Below, one piece after another: positions 53,631 through 64,000 of a DNA stretch of 64,000 bases. How positions within the stretch are numbered: position 1 is the stretch's first letter; every line of letters starts with the position of its first letter. The notes beneath the pieces were generated by a model. The model saw nothing but the letters and a program-made list of their open reading frames with translations. It did no database searches and had not been told where the DNA came from. This DNA comes from Emcibacter sp. SYSU 3D8 (lineage in GTDB: Bacteria; Pseudomonadota; Alphaproteobacteria; SMXS01): positions 248,001 through 312,000 of the forward strand of contig NZ_JBBYXK010000003.1 in assembly GCF_039655875.1 (NCBI RefSeq), read 5' to 3'. The translations under genes and the position numbers were made by a program.

Positions 53631-55751
53631 GTGCGCCTGATCGACGAGCTCAAGCGGCGTAACGTGTTTCGGATCGCAGGCACCTACTGCGTCGTCACCT
53701 TTGCGTTTATCGAGCTCGTTCCCAACCTTGTCGACGCCTTTGGCTTGCCGGCCTGGTCCACGACGTTCGTCTTCCTCATGCTGGCGCTCGGCTTCCCGAT
53801 CGTGATCCTGGTCACCTGGGCGTTCGAGATGACGCCCGAGGGACTGCGCCGCACCGAGGACGTGGACCAGCACCGCAAGGTGATCCTGTCGTCGGCCAAA
53901 TTGGGCGATTATGCACTGCTCGTGGCCATTATCGCGGCCGTCGGCTACATGAGCTACACGGTCAACATGCGGGAAGGTGGATCGCAGATGGCCGGTATGC
54001 CGGTCATCAACACCGTGGCCGTGTTGCCGTTTGCGAATCTCTCGGTCGAGCCGGAACAGGAAGGCATGTCCCGGGCCATCACATCGGACGTGCGTAACCG
54101 GCTGGCCAAAGTGGCGAGCCTGAAGGTCGTCGCCGGGCCCGCGTCCCAGAAGCCGGGCGATGACGAGGACATCCATGCCATCGGCAAGAAGCTGGATGCG
54201 CCGGTCGTCCTCGACGGCAGCGTCCAGCGCTCGGGCGCGAAGCTGCGCGTCATGGCGCAACTCATCGATACCGAGAACGGCGTGCAGCTCTGGTCGAAGA
54301 CCTTCGACCGGGAGATGGCGGATATGCTGGTGGTGCAGGACGATCTCGCGCAGTCGATCGTCGATGATGTCCGAAAGATCATCATGCCGCCGGCAGTGTC
54401 CGATGCCGAAGCGCAGGATGCCGGAAGCCAGGCGAACAAACTCCTGAACAGCGGCCGCAGCGGGCTGGCACAGCGCACGGAAGCCTCGCTGGTTGCCGCG
54501 ACCTCGGCCTTCGAGCAGGCGATCATGCGCGATCCCAAATCGGCGCCGGCCCACGCCGCGCTGGCCGAGGCGCTGCTGCTTCAGGGCCGGACCTGGGAAA
54601 CCTACGGTCAGATGCCGCTCGCCGACGCCGTCGCCAGGGCCCGGCCCTTCGCGAACAAGGCCCTGGAACTGGATCCCAAGCTGGCCGATGCCAGGGCGGT
54701 GAGCGGCCTGATCGACCTGGCATCCGGTAACACCGCCGCGGCGATCGCCAGCCTGGCCAAGGCGGTCGAGCAGAAGCCCGACCTGGCCAAGGCCCGGTTG
54801 TGGCTCTACCAGGCCTATGCGGCAACTGGCCGGTTCGACGAGGGCGTCGATCAACTCAGGAAGGCCCATGAGCTCGACCCCACGTCGCTCGCCATCGGTC
54901 TCAACATGGCGCTGTTTCTGGCGCTCAGCGACCACCGGCTTGAAGCCGACATGCTGCTCGACCGGCTCGATGCGCTCTATCCGGATAACGAGAACCTGCT
55001 GGCGGCGCGCGGTGCGCGCCTCGCCGACGATTGGCGCCCGGCCGATGCGATCCAGCTTCTGGGAAGGGCGAACAAGGCCAACCCGGCCGACGAAAGGGTC
55101 CGGAGCATGATCGGCCTCGCCTATCTGGACCTTGGCGCCGCGTCCGAAGCGGCGCAGTGGCTGGATGCCCGGGACATGGTGCTGCTTGCCCAGGGACGCC
55201 CTGCCGACGCGCTGGCCGAGGCGCGCAAGCGGTTCGCCGCCGATCCCGCCGATCAGGCACGTGTCTTCGCGCTCGCCGATGCCGAGGCCGCCGCCGGCCA
55301 CTCCAAGGCAGCGGCGGCGTTGCTCTCACCCTTCGAGGCGCTGTCCAATGACGGCACCGGGCCGCTCTACGGGCGATCACCGCTGGCCATGCCCGCCCTG
55401 ACGCTGGCCGGCGCGCGGCTGGCGCTCGGTGACACTGCCGGCGCACGGCCGCTGCTGGAGGGCGCCCGTACATGGCTGGCGCGCCAGCGGGCCATGGGTT
55501 TCGAACATCCCAAGCTCGTTTATCTCGAGGCACGGATCGACGCGCTCGACGGCAAGCAGGACGACGCCATGGACGCGCTCCGCCGCGCCGTGTCGCAGCG
55601 CTTTGCAGGGGTGTCGGTCGTGGGATGGGACCCGGCGCTGGCATCGCTGCGCGCGCGGCCGGATTATGTCTCGCTGGTGGCCGATCTCGATAGTGACAGG
55701 TTGCGCCGCCGCGCGCGTCTGAAGGATATGGGGTTACTGGCATCCCTATGA
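53631..55751 (+). CDS. Membrane protein with TolB-like domain and C-terminal TPR array
   Basis: 706 residues from a GTG with GGAGGGG upstream. The N-terminus (IDELKRRNVFRIAGTYCVVTFAFIELV...FPIVILVTWAFEMTPEGL) is a two-helix membrane module common at the start of adenylate-cyclase-like and TPR proteins. A third helix (YALLVAIIAAVGYMSYTV) precedes a TolB N-terminal-like domain (NTVAVLPFANLSVEPEQEGMSRAITSDVRNRLAKV) and then about eight TPRs. No cyclase domain is present. It is likely a periplasmic scaffold of the adjacent FHA/TssL module, but no partner is proven. Confidence 0.85.
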   Translation: MRLIDELKRRNVFRIAGTYCVVTFAFIELVPNLVDAFGLPAWSTTFVFLMLALGFPIVILVTWAFEMTPEGLRRTEDVDQHRKVILSSAKLGDYALLVAIIAAVGYMSYTVNMREGGSQMAGMPVINTVAVLPFANLSVEPEQEGMSRAITSDVRNRLAKVASLKVVAGPASQKPGDDEDIHAIGKKLDAPVVLDGSVQRSGAKLRVMAQLIDTENGVQLWSKTFDREMADMLVVQDDLAQSIVDDVRKIIMPPAVSDAEAQDAGSQANKLLNSGRSGLAQRTEASLVAATSAFEQAIMRDPKSAPAHAALAEALLLQGRTWETYGQMPLADAVARARPFANKALELDPKLADARAVSGLIDLASGNTAAAIASLAKAVEQKPDLAKARLWLYQAYAATGRFDEGVDQLRKAHELDPTSLAIGLNMALFLALSDHRLEADMLLDRLDALYPDNENLLAARGARLADDWRPADAIQLLGRANKANPADERVRSMIGLAYLDLGAASEAAQWLDARDMVLLAQGRPADALAEARKRFAADPADQARVFALADAEAAAGHSKAAAALLSPFEALSNDGTGPLYGRSPLAMPALTLAGARLALGDTAGARPLLEGARTWLARQRAMGFEHPKLVYLEARIDALDGKQDDAMDALRRAVSQRFAGVSVVGWDPALASLRARPDYVSLVADLDSDRLRRRARLKDMGLLASL

Positions 55752-55838
55752 CAGGTCAGGATGTTCAGGGCGTCGTTTTAGTGCGCCGGGGCGGCAGCGA
55801 TCCCGCTCCGCGCGAATGGTGATCGAGGGAGAAGGGGC

Positions 55839-56888
55839 TTGACGTTGGTGAAGCTGCGCCTGACGCGTCCGGGCGACGATGGCGACATAGTGGAAGACGA
55901 GCGGACGCTCAGGTCGGGGTCCCTGGTGATCGGACGTGCGCCCGACTGCGACTGGGTGCTGGTTGACCGGGCGCGCCTGCTGTCGCGCCAGCATTGCGAG
56001 ATCAGCTTGGAAGGCGACCGTATCCATGTCACGGACAAGAGCTCCAACGGCATTTTTCTGAATGGCGACACCATGCGGCTGGAGCGGGGCCGGGCCATCG
56101 AGGTCGAACATGAAGACCAGCTCCGGATCGGCGAATACCAACTGAGCATTCTGGTCGAGGAGGGGGACCTCGACACGGACACCGCCCCGGGCGACCGCGA
56201 GACGTTCCATCCCGACAATCCGTTCGGCGAGCCCGAGCCCGAGCCCGTGGCAGCGCCGGCGACAAAGCCAGCGGCCGCGCTGGCGGATATCCCCCGTGAC
56301 GGCGCGCTGGCAGCGTTCATGGACGGCGCCCAGCTCGATCTGGCCACCATGCGCGGCGCCGAGCCGGCGGCGGTGCTGAAGCGTGCCGGTCGGCTGTACC
56401 GCCAGATCATCGGCCACGTACATGATCTGCTGCGCGACCGTTCGGCGGTGAAGGCCCAGTTCCGCGCCGAACAGACCATGGTCACGCCGTCCAATGCCAA
56501 TCCGTTCAAATCGCTGATGCCGGACGAACTGGCCGTGCGCCTGCTGCGCAGCGACCAGAAGGGCTACCTGGCGTCGGAAGAGGCGGTCGAGGCCACGTTC
56601 CGCGACGTGAAACGGCATCAGTTGGCCGTCCTGTCGGGCATGCACCGGGCGCTGGTGGGGCTGGTGAACCGGCTCAATCCCGACGAAATCGAGGAACTGC
56701 TCGGCAAGCGAAGCACCATGTCGATCGTGACGGCAGGGGGCAAGAAGGCGGCGGCCTGGGACACTTACCGTGCCTATTTCGAACAGCTGGAACGCGATAT
56801 CGCCGATCTGGACCGCAGTTCGTTCATGGCGGATTTCCGGCGCGGTTACGAGGACCGGCTGCGGCAATTGCAGAACGCGGATTTGTGA
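55839..56888 (+). CDS. tagH: Type VI secretion-associated FHA-domain protein (TagH/ImpI-like)
   Basis: Up to 349 residues; the start is uncertain among TTG 55839, TTG 55845 and GTG 55848, with GAAGGGG just upstream. The FHA domain (~20-100) has the GR, SRQH and SNG phosphothreonine-binding signatures (VIGRAPDCDW, LLSRQHCEI, SSNGIFLNG). After an acidic linker with an NPF motif (127-129), the C-terminal ~200 residues match the T6SS FHA C-terminal domain: NPFKSLMPDELAVRLL, GYLASEEAVEATFRDVKRHQLAVLSGM. It should bind a kinase-phosphorylated partner and trigger T6SS assembly. It is the first gene of an FHA / TssL / PP2C operon. Confidence 0.92.
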   Translation: MTLVKLRLTRPGDDGDIVEDERTLRSGSLVIGRAPDCDWVLVDRARLLSRQHCEISLEGDRIHVTDKSSNGIFLNGDTMRLERGRAIEVEHEDQLRIGEYQLSILVEEGDLDTDTAPGDRETFHPDNPFGEPEPEPVAAPATKPAAALADIPRDGALAAFMDGAQLDLATMRGAEPAAVLKRAGRLYRQIIGHVHDLLRDRSAVKAQFRAEQTMVTPSNANPFKSLMPDELAVRLLRSDQKGYLASEEAVEATFRDVKRHQLAVLSGMHRALVGLVNRLNPDEIEELLGKRSTMSIVTAGGKKAAAWDTYRAYFEQLERDIADLDRSSFMADFRRGYEDRLRQLQNADL

Positions 56889-56961
56889 GGTGGCGGTAGA
56901 TCGACATAGCGCGATGACCGCCATCGGGTACCAAAGGTTGTAACGGGGACAGCGCGAGGCC

Positions 56962-58302
56962 ATGCAGTCCAACGACCCATTCGAGTTCGACGGTAACGGC
57001 GGGGGCGGTTCACGCCCCTCGCTCCGTGCCGCGCGTGCGGATGCGGCCGACATGGCCAACCCCTTCCTGGTCAGTCCCCGGGGTGACAGCGGCAACAGCC
57101 CGGCGCCCTTCGAGACGCTGAGCTTCGGACGGGTCACCGTGAACCTGAAGCGGGGCAATCCGCTGGTGGTGGCCGCCTCGGCGTTGCTGAGCCTGGCGGA
57201 GCGGCTGCGTGAGACACCGGACCAGTTCGAGTCCATGCGCGAAATCCGCTCGATCGCCCAGAACGCGCTTTACGATTACCGTAACCGCGTGGCCTATGGC
57301 GGCGCCAACGAAGGCGCGGGCAAGTCGGGCGAGTTGGTGGCCGCGGCGCTGATCGACGACATCGCGCTCAACGGGCCCTGGCCCGGCAAGGCAGAGTGGC
57401 GCCAGCAGCCGCTGGTGGCACAGGCACGGGATGGACGCGCGAACGGCCAGCAGGTCTTTGAACTGATGGAGGAGGCGCTGGCCTCCCCGGCGCACGACTA
57501 CGACATGCTCGAATTGGTGTATGTGGTGCTTGCGCTGGGCTTCGAGGGGCCGTTCCGGACCGATGCGCGCGGCCCGCTCCTGCTGATCCAGTACCGCGAG
57601 AGATTGCTGGCCGCGATTCGTGAAGAGGGTCCCAAGCATCCGGACTCGTCGGTATCCTGGGCCGCGCAGAGCAGCACGCACAAGGCGCTCGCCTATATCA
57701 ACCCGTTCACCATGATGCTGGCTGGCGTGCTGTTCATCGCGGCGTCGCTGGCCCTCGCGGTCTGGATTTTTGGCGACGCGGGGCCGCCCATCGTCAACGG
57801 CGAAACCGCGGCCGGCGATCCGGCGGTGTTGCGGAGCGCCGACCTGCAGCCCCGTTCAGACCCGGTGCCCGGCAATGTCAGGGCCGCTTTGCAGGGCGAT
57901 ATCGCTACCAAGGTCGTCACGTTCGACGCGTCCGGACCCTCGCTGATCATCGGCGTTTCCGGCGACATGATTTTCCATTCCGGAACCGCCGAGCCAGAAC
58001 AGGCCAACATCGGCGTCATCCGGCGGATCGGCGCCGCTGTGGGAGCAGCGCAGGGGCCGGTCTATCTGGTCGCGCAACGGAATCCGGCTGTGCCGGACCT
58101 GGCCGCGCAAAGGCTGGCGGCGCTGGGCCATCAGCTTGATCCCTGGATAAGGGAAAGGGGGCAACGTCTCATGAGCATCGTCACCGAGCCGATAGGAGAG
58201 CCATCGACGCCGCCTGATGCCAGTATCAGGATCGTTCTGGGAAGGGAGGTGCGTCCGTCGTCGCTGGACAACGATGCATATCTCCTGCCGAAATGGTACT
58301 GA
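56962..58302 (+). CDS. tssL: TssL/DotU-family T6SS membrane protein with degenerate OmpA-like tail
   Basis: 446 residues. A Gly/Asp-rich N-terminus with DPF (5-7) and NPF (33-35) motifs precedes the cytoplasmic DotU domain (~62-240), recognised by NPLVVAASALLSLAERLR, the AALIDDIALN helix and ELVYVVLALGFEGPFR. One membrane helix follows (~252-271), then ~175 periplasmic residues whose MIFHSGTAEPEQ and AAQRLAALGHQLD segments recall an OmpA peptidoglycan-binding domain, without its usual GHTD-type motif. TssL normally pairs with TssM in the T6SS membrane complex; no TssM, TssJ or TssK is present here. Confidence 0.9.
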   Translation: MQSNDPFEFDGNGGGGSRPSLRAARADAADMANPFLVSPRGDSGNSPAPFETLSFGRVTVNLKRGNPLVVAASALLSLAERLRETPDQFESMREIRSIAQNALYDYRNRVAYGGANEGAGKSGELVAAALIDDIALNGPWPGKAEWRQQPLVAQARDGRANGQQVFELMEEALASPAHDYDMLELVYVVLALGFEGPFRTDARGPLLLIQYRERLLAAIREEGPKHPDSSVSWAAQSSTHKALAYINPFTMMLAGVLFIAASLALAVWIFGDAGPPIVNGETAAGDPAVLRSADLQPRSDPVPGNVRAALQGDIATKVVTFDASGPSLIIGVSGDMIFHSGTAEPEQANIGVIRRIGAAVGAAQGPVYLVAQRNPAVPDLAAQRLAALGHQLDPWIRERGQRLMSIVTEPIGEPSTPPDASIRIVLGREVRPSSLDNDAYLLPKWY

Positions 58303-59054
58303 CAGCGAACGGGCAAAGCAGCAGCGTGTACGGCGGAAAACTCAGTTTCAGGTCGATCGGCAGGACCCACACCGGCAAGGTGCGTCCCCATAACGAGGAT
58401 GCGTTCCTCGAACGCACCGATATCGGCCTGTTCGTCGTCGCCGACGGCATGGGCGGGCACCGGGCAGGAGACGTGGCCAGCGCCATGATCATCGAACGCC
58501 TTGCCAAGGTGAAGCCGCCGATCGACGGCCGTACATTCCTGCGGGAGGTCCGCGAGGATCTGTACCGGATCAACGAGGACCTGTACGCCCAGGGCACCCG
58601 GCAGTCGCAGCAGCGGACCATGGGCAGCACGGTCGTGGCGGTGCTGATCTATCAGGACTTCTACGCGTGCCTCTGGGTTGGCGACAGCCGGCTCTACCGG
58701 CTTCGCAAGGGGGCGCTCACCCGGCTTACCCGCGATCATTCCTATGTCCAGCAGCTGGTCGATGCGGGCGAGCTCAGCCAGGCGGACGCGAGCGTTCACC
58801 CCATGCGCAACGTCATTACCCGCGCGCTCGGCGCCCACCAGGAGCTCCAGGTGGATACCTGTCACGGTCCGATCGAGACGGGCGACCGGCTGGTGCTCGC
58901 CACGGATGGCGTAACCGGCGTGCTCGGCGATGCCGAACTTGCAAGCATGTCCGGGATCGTCAACCTGATGGACGCGGCCGAGACTATCGAGGCCACCTGC
59001 CTCGACCGCGGTGCACCCGACAATCTGTCCTTCGTGATTATCGAGGCGGATTAG
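58293..59054 (+). CDS. PP2C-type Ser/Thr phosphatase
   Basis: 253 residues. Metal-binding motifs of the PPM family are intact: VRPHNEDAFL, VADGMGGHRAGD, LATDGVTGVL and GAPDNLSFVII. It overlaps the tssL gene by 10 nt, so it is co-translated. In T6SS loci such a phosphatase (PppA) reverses kinase signalling on the FHA protein. Together with the kinase at 48036 it completes a phospho-switch. It is cytoplasmic, with no membrane segment. Confidence 0.95.
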   Translation: MVLTANGQSSSVYGGKLSFRSIGRTHTGKVRPHNEDAFLERTDIGLFVVADGMGGHRAGDVASAMIIERLAKVKPPIDGRTFLREVREDLYRINEDLYAQGTRQSQQRTMGSTVVAVLIYQDFYACLWVGDSRLYRLRKGALTRLTRDHSYVQQLVDAGELSQADASVHPMRNVITRALGAHQELQVDTCHGPIETGDRLVLATDGVTGVLGDAELASMSGIVNLMDAAETIEATCLDRGAPDNLSFVIIEAD

Positions 59055-59102
59055 GTCGGCTTGCGCGGCATGATCACGGTCAGCGGTTGCGGCCGTGCGT
59101 GG

Positions 59103-59522
59103 CTAGTAGATGGCGAGCGCCGCCCGGATGGCGAGGACCAGCAGCACGATGGTGCTGATGGTGAAGATCCAGAAGCGCAGCAGGATGATGTTGACGGTCG
59201 CCTGGACGATGCTGTGGATGACGCGCAGCGCCACGTAGATCCACGCCAGCAAGACATTCACATCGCCCCACTGGCCGACCAAACACAGCGCCAGCACCAC
59301 CGCGTAGAACAGCACGGGCTGTTCCAGCAGATGGTTGTAATTATCCGCCTTCCAGCGCACCTGGGGCGGTAGCTGCGCGTTGAACGCCTCTTTCGATTGG
59401 TCGGCGGCGAGCGAGACGCGGAGCCGCCGGATCGCCGGGATGCGCGTGGCGTACAGCCAGATCCACATCACGAAGGTCCACAGCACCAGCGTCATCATCG
59501 GCGCGAGCAGACTGGTGTGCAT
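59103..59522 (-). CDS. MAPEG-family membrane protein
   Basis: 139 residues with four hydrophobic segments. The family pattern is clear: NYNHLLEQPVLFYAVVLALCLVG and AWIYVALRVIHSIVQATVNIILLRFW. Eukaryotic members are glutathione-dependent microsomal enzymes; bacterial roles are mostly unknown. It lies 93 nt after the IleRS gene on the same strand and may share its transcript. Confidence 0.92.
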   Translation of the reverse strand: MHTSLLAPMMTLVLWTFVMWIWLYATRIPAIRRLRVSLAADQSKEAFNAQLPPQVRWKADNYNHLLEQPVLFYAVVLALCLVGQWGDVNVLLAWIYVALRVIHSIVQATVNIILLRFWIFTISTIVLLVLAIRAALAIY

Positions 59523-59615
59523 GATCGATCCTCCGCTGTTCCCGTTGCGGGAGATTAGCGGAATGCGGCGATATCACACGGACATTCGCCCCACCAATCC
59601 AGCCAGACCCAGTGA

Positions 59616-62774
<3,159 letters not shown>

Positions 62775-63001
62775 GGCGGGTCTGTTTCTCGGTTGGGGTT
62801 TAACAACGGATCGCCGATCATCCGGCGGGCACAGGAGATAAAGCGTAGATCGAACCGCGTCCAGAGTAAGTCGCAGGACGCCGCATCGGCCCTCGCACCG
62901 TAACGGGCCGGAACAATGTCCCGTATGAGCGGCCGAAACGATCGGCTATGCTCAATTGTACGACGCGTGTTCAGGCAGCATTTGGGGCAAGATTTCGGCC
63001 G

Positions 63002-64000
63002 ATGGGCTTGGCGGATAGCAAATATGTCGATCCCGGTGCGCTTGAACGGCTGATCTCGGGCGATGCAGGCGACGACTTCGTGCGGCTATTGTTCGAGTAT
63101 GCGCCGTCGGCCATCGCCGTGTTCGACCGCGACATGCGCTATCTGGCCGCCAGCCGGCGCTGGTACGAGGATTACGAACTGGGCGACCAGCAGATCCTCG
63201 GGCAGTGCCACTATGACGTGTTTCCCGACGTGCCCGACCGCTGGCGGGACGAGCATGCGAAGTGCCTGGCGGGCGAGGCGCGGCGGTGCGAGCAGGATCG
63301 GTTCGATCGCTCGGATGGCACGACCGTCTATATCCGCTGGGAACTGGTGCCGATGGGGGACGGGTCGGCCCCGCCGCGGGGCATGGTGATGATGACCGAG
63401 GTGATCACCCGGCGCGTCGAGGCCGAGGCGGCGAAGCAGGCGACGGAAAAGACCCGCGAGATCGCCGAACAGATCGCCCATGTGGGAACCTGGGACTGGG
63501 ATCTGTTGACCGACAAGGTTCATTGCTCGCCGGAAATGTGCCGGCTGCTCGGCATGGGCGACAATGCGATCACCATCGGGATCGACGATCTGATCGCGCC
63601 GGTACATCCGGCCGATGTCGCCGACATGACCGCGCGCATTGCCCGCGTCCGGTCGGGGCTCGATCCGCGCCCGGAATTGACGACCCGCGTGATCCGGCCA
63701 GATGGCACCACGGTGTGGCTGCGCCTTGCCGTTCGCGCCAGTCGCGATAGCGGCGGCAAGCCGGTGCTGGTGCACGGCACGATTCAGGACATCACCGACC
63801 AGCGTATGGCGCAACGCGAACTCGCGATCCGCGACCGGGCATTCGAAACGGCCGCCAGCCCGCTGACCCTGTCGACCCTGGACGCCCGGTATACCTACGG
63901 GAACAAGGCTTTTGTCGCGCTGCTGGGATACAGCTCGTTCGATGATATCGACGGACGGCCGTTCCGCGACTTCATCACCGATCCCGACAAGGTTGCCGGT
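63002..64000 (+). CDS. Multi-PAS sensor protein, 5' part (probable histidine kinase)
   Basis: The frame is open from the ATG at 63002 to the window end (333 codons). PAS 1 (~28-142) begins LLFEYAPSAIAVFDRDMRYLAASRRWYEDYELGDQQILGQCHYDVFP. PAS 2 (HVGTWDWDLLTDKVHCSPEM...TIQDITDQRMAQREL) and the start of PAS 3 follow. The first domain is clearly related to PAS 1 of the kinase at 7055 (MRYVATSERWIEDLEL, GQSHYDLFP). By that similarity it is probably another soluble histidine kinase, but the output domain lies outside the window. Confidence 0.85.
   Translation, partial: MGLADSKYVDPGALERLISGDAGDDFVRLLFEYAPSAIAVFDRDMRYLAASRRWYEDYELGDQQILGQCHYDVFPDVPDRWRDEHAKCLAGEARRCEQDRFDRSDGTTVYIRWELVPMGDGSAPPRGMVMMTEVITRRVEAEAAKQATEKTREIAEQIAHVGTWDWDLLTDKVHCSPEMCRLLGMGDNAITIGIDDLIAPVHPADVADMTARIARVRSGLDPRPELTTRVIRPDGTTVWLRLAVRASRDSGGKPVLVHGTIQDITDQRMAQRELAIRDRAFETAASPLTLSTLDARYTYGNKAFVALLGYSSFDDIDGRPFRDFITDPDKVAG

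Noticed and set aside
53589-55301. 570-codon minus-strand frame across the TolB/TPR gene
   Set aside because: It is a shadow of a gene with clear membrane, TolB and TPR features; no domain on the opposite strand.

Overview
The window is GC-rich, tightly packed bacterial DNA. The gene families point to an alphaproteobacterium: an aerobic molybdenum hydroxylase operon, SapC, a transglutaminase-like LapG-type protease, DUF6515, multi-PAS hybrid kinases and short GumB-like OPX proteins. The order cannot be fixed from sequence alone; Rhodospirillales- or Sphingomonadales-like relatives are plausible. I saw no tRNA or rRNA genes, CRISPR arrays, insertion sequences or phage genes.

Layout. (1) 1-6.8 kb, oxidative catabolism: the end of a flavin subunit, the 2Fe-2S and molybdenum subunits of a xanthine-dehydrogenase-family enzyme, and a MoaD/ThiS-like protein ending in Gly-Gly-Cys; then a minus-strand SDR / Baeyer-Villiger-type monooxygenase / SnoaL-like operon and a small sulfotransferase-like gene. 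(2) 7.0-15.7 kb, signalling and envelope: a soluble eight-PAS hybrid histidine kinase, a class I cyclic-di-GMP riboswitch directly in front of a LapG-like periplasmic protease, an OmpR-type regulator, and a glycosyltransferase with a polytopic membrane protein. (3) 15.7-22.4 kb, a second catabolic block: acyl-CoA ligase, two tandem EthD-domain proteins and a truncated haemoglobin, divergent from a cytochrome P450 and an AhpD-like protein. (4) 22.4-40.1 kb, an almost complete Wzx/Wzy-type exopolysaccharide locus: GalE, outer-membrane barrel, short OPX protein, Wzc-type tyrosine kinase, three glycosyltransferases, two sulfotransferases, a secreted lyase-like beta-helix protein, polymerase, flippase, initiating phosphoglycosyltransferase and a Tat-exported sulfatase. 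This suggests a sulfated polymer. (5) 40.3-47.9 kb, general functions: DUF6515 protein, iron superoxide dismutase, HlyD/DHA2 efflux pair, SapC, SDR, acetyltransferase. (6) 48.0-59.1 kb, the most unusual block: a membrane Ser/Thr kinase with HAMP, a LysM-like deacetylase lipoprotein, two further TPR lipoproteins (one with LysM), a TolB/TPR membrane protein, then a TagH-type FHA protein, a TssL/DotU protein with a degenerate OmpA-like tail, and a PP2C phosphatase. It looks like the phospho-switch of a type VI secretion system plus an envelope set, with no tube, sheath or baseplate genes and no TssM in view. (7) 59.1-64 kb: MAPEG protein, type-2 isoleucyl-tRNA synthetase, and the 5' part of a second multi-PAS protein whose first PAS resembles that of the first kinase.

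Strongest points for follow-up: the c-di-GMP riboswitch in front of a LapG-like protease (c-di-GMP normally controls LapG post-translationally), the T6SS-like kinase/phosphatase/FHA/TssL island with its shared NPF/DPF motifs, the sulfated-polysaccharide locus, and the GGC-tailed MoaD-like protein.
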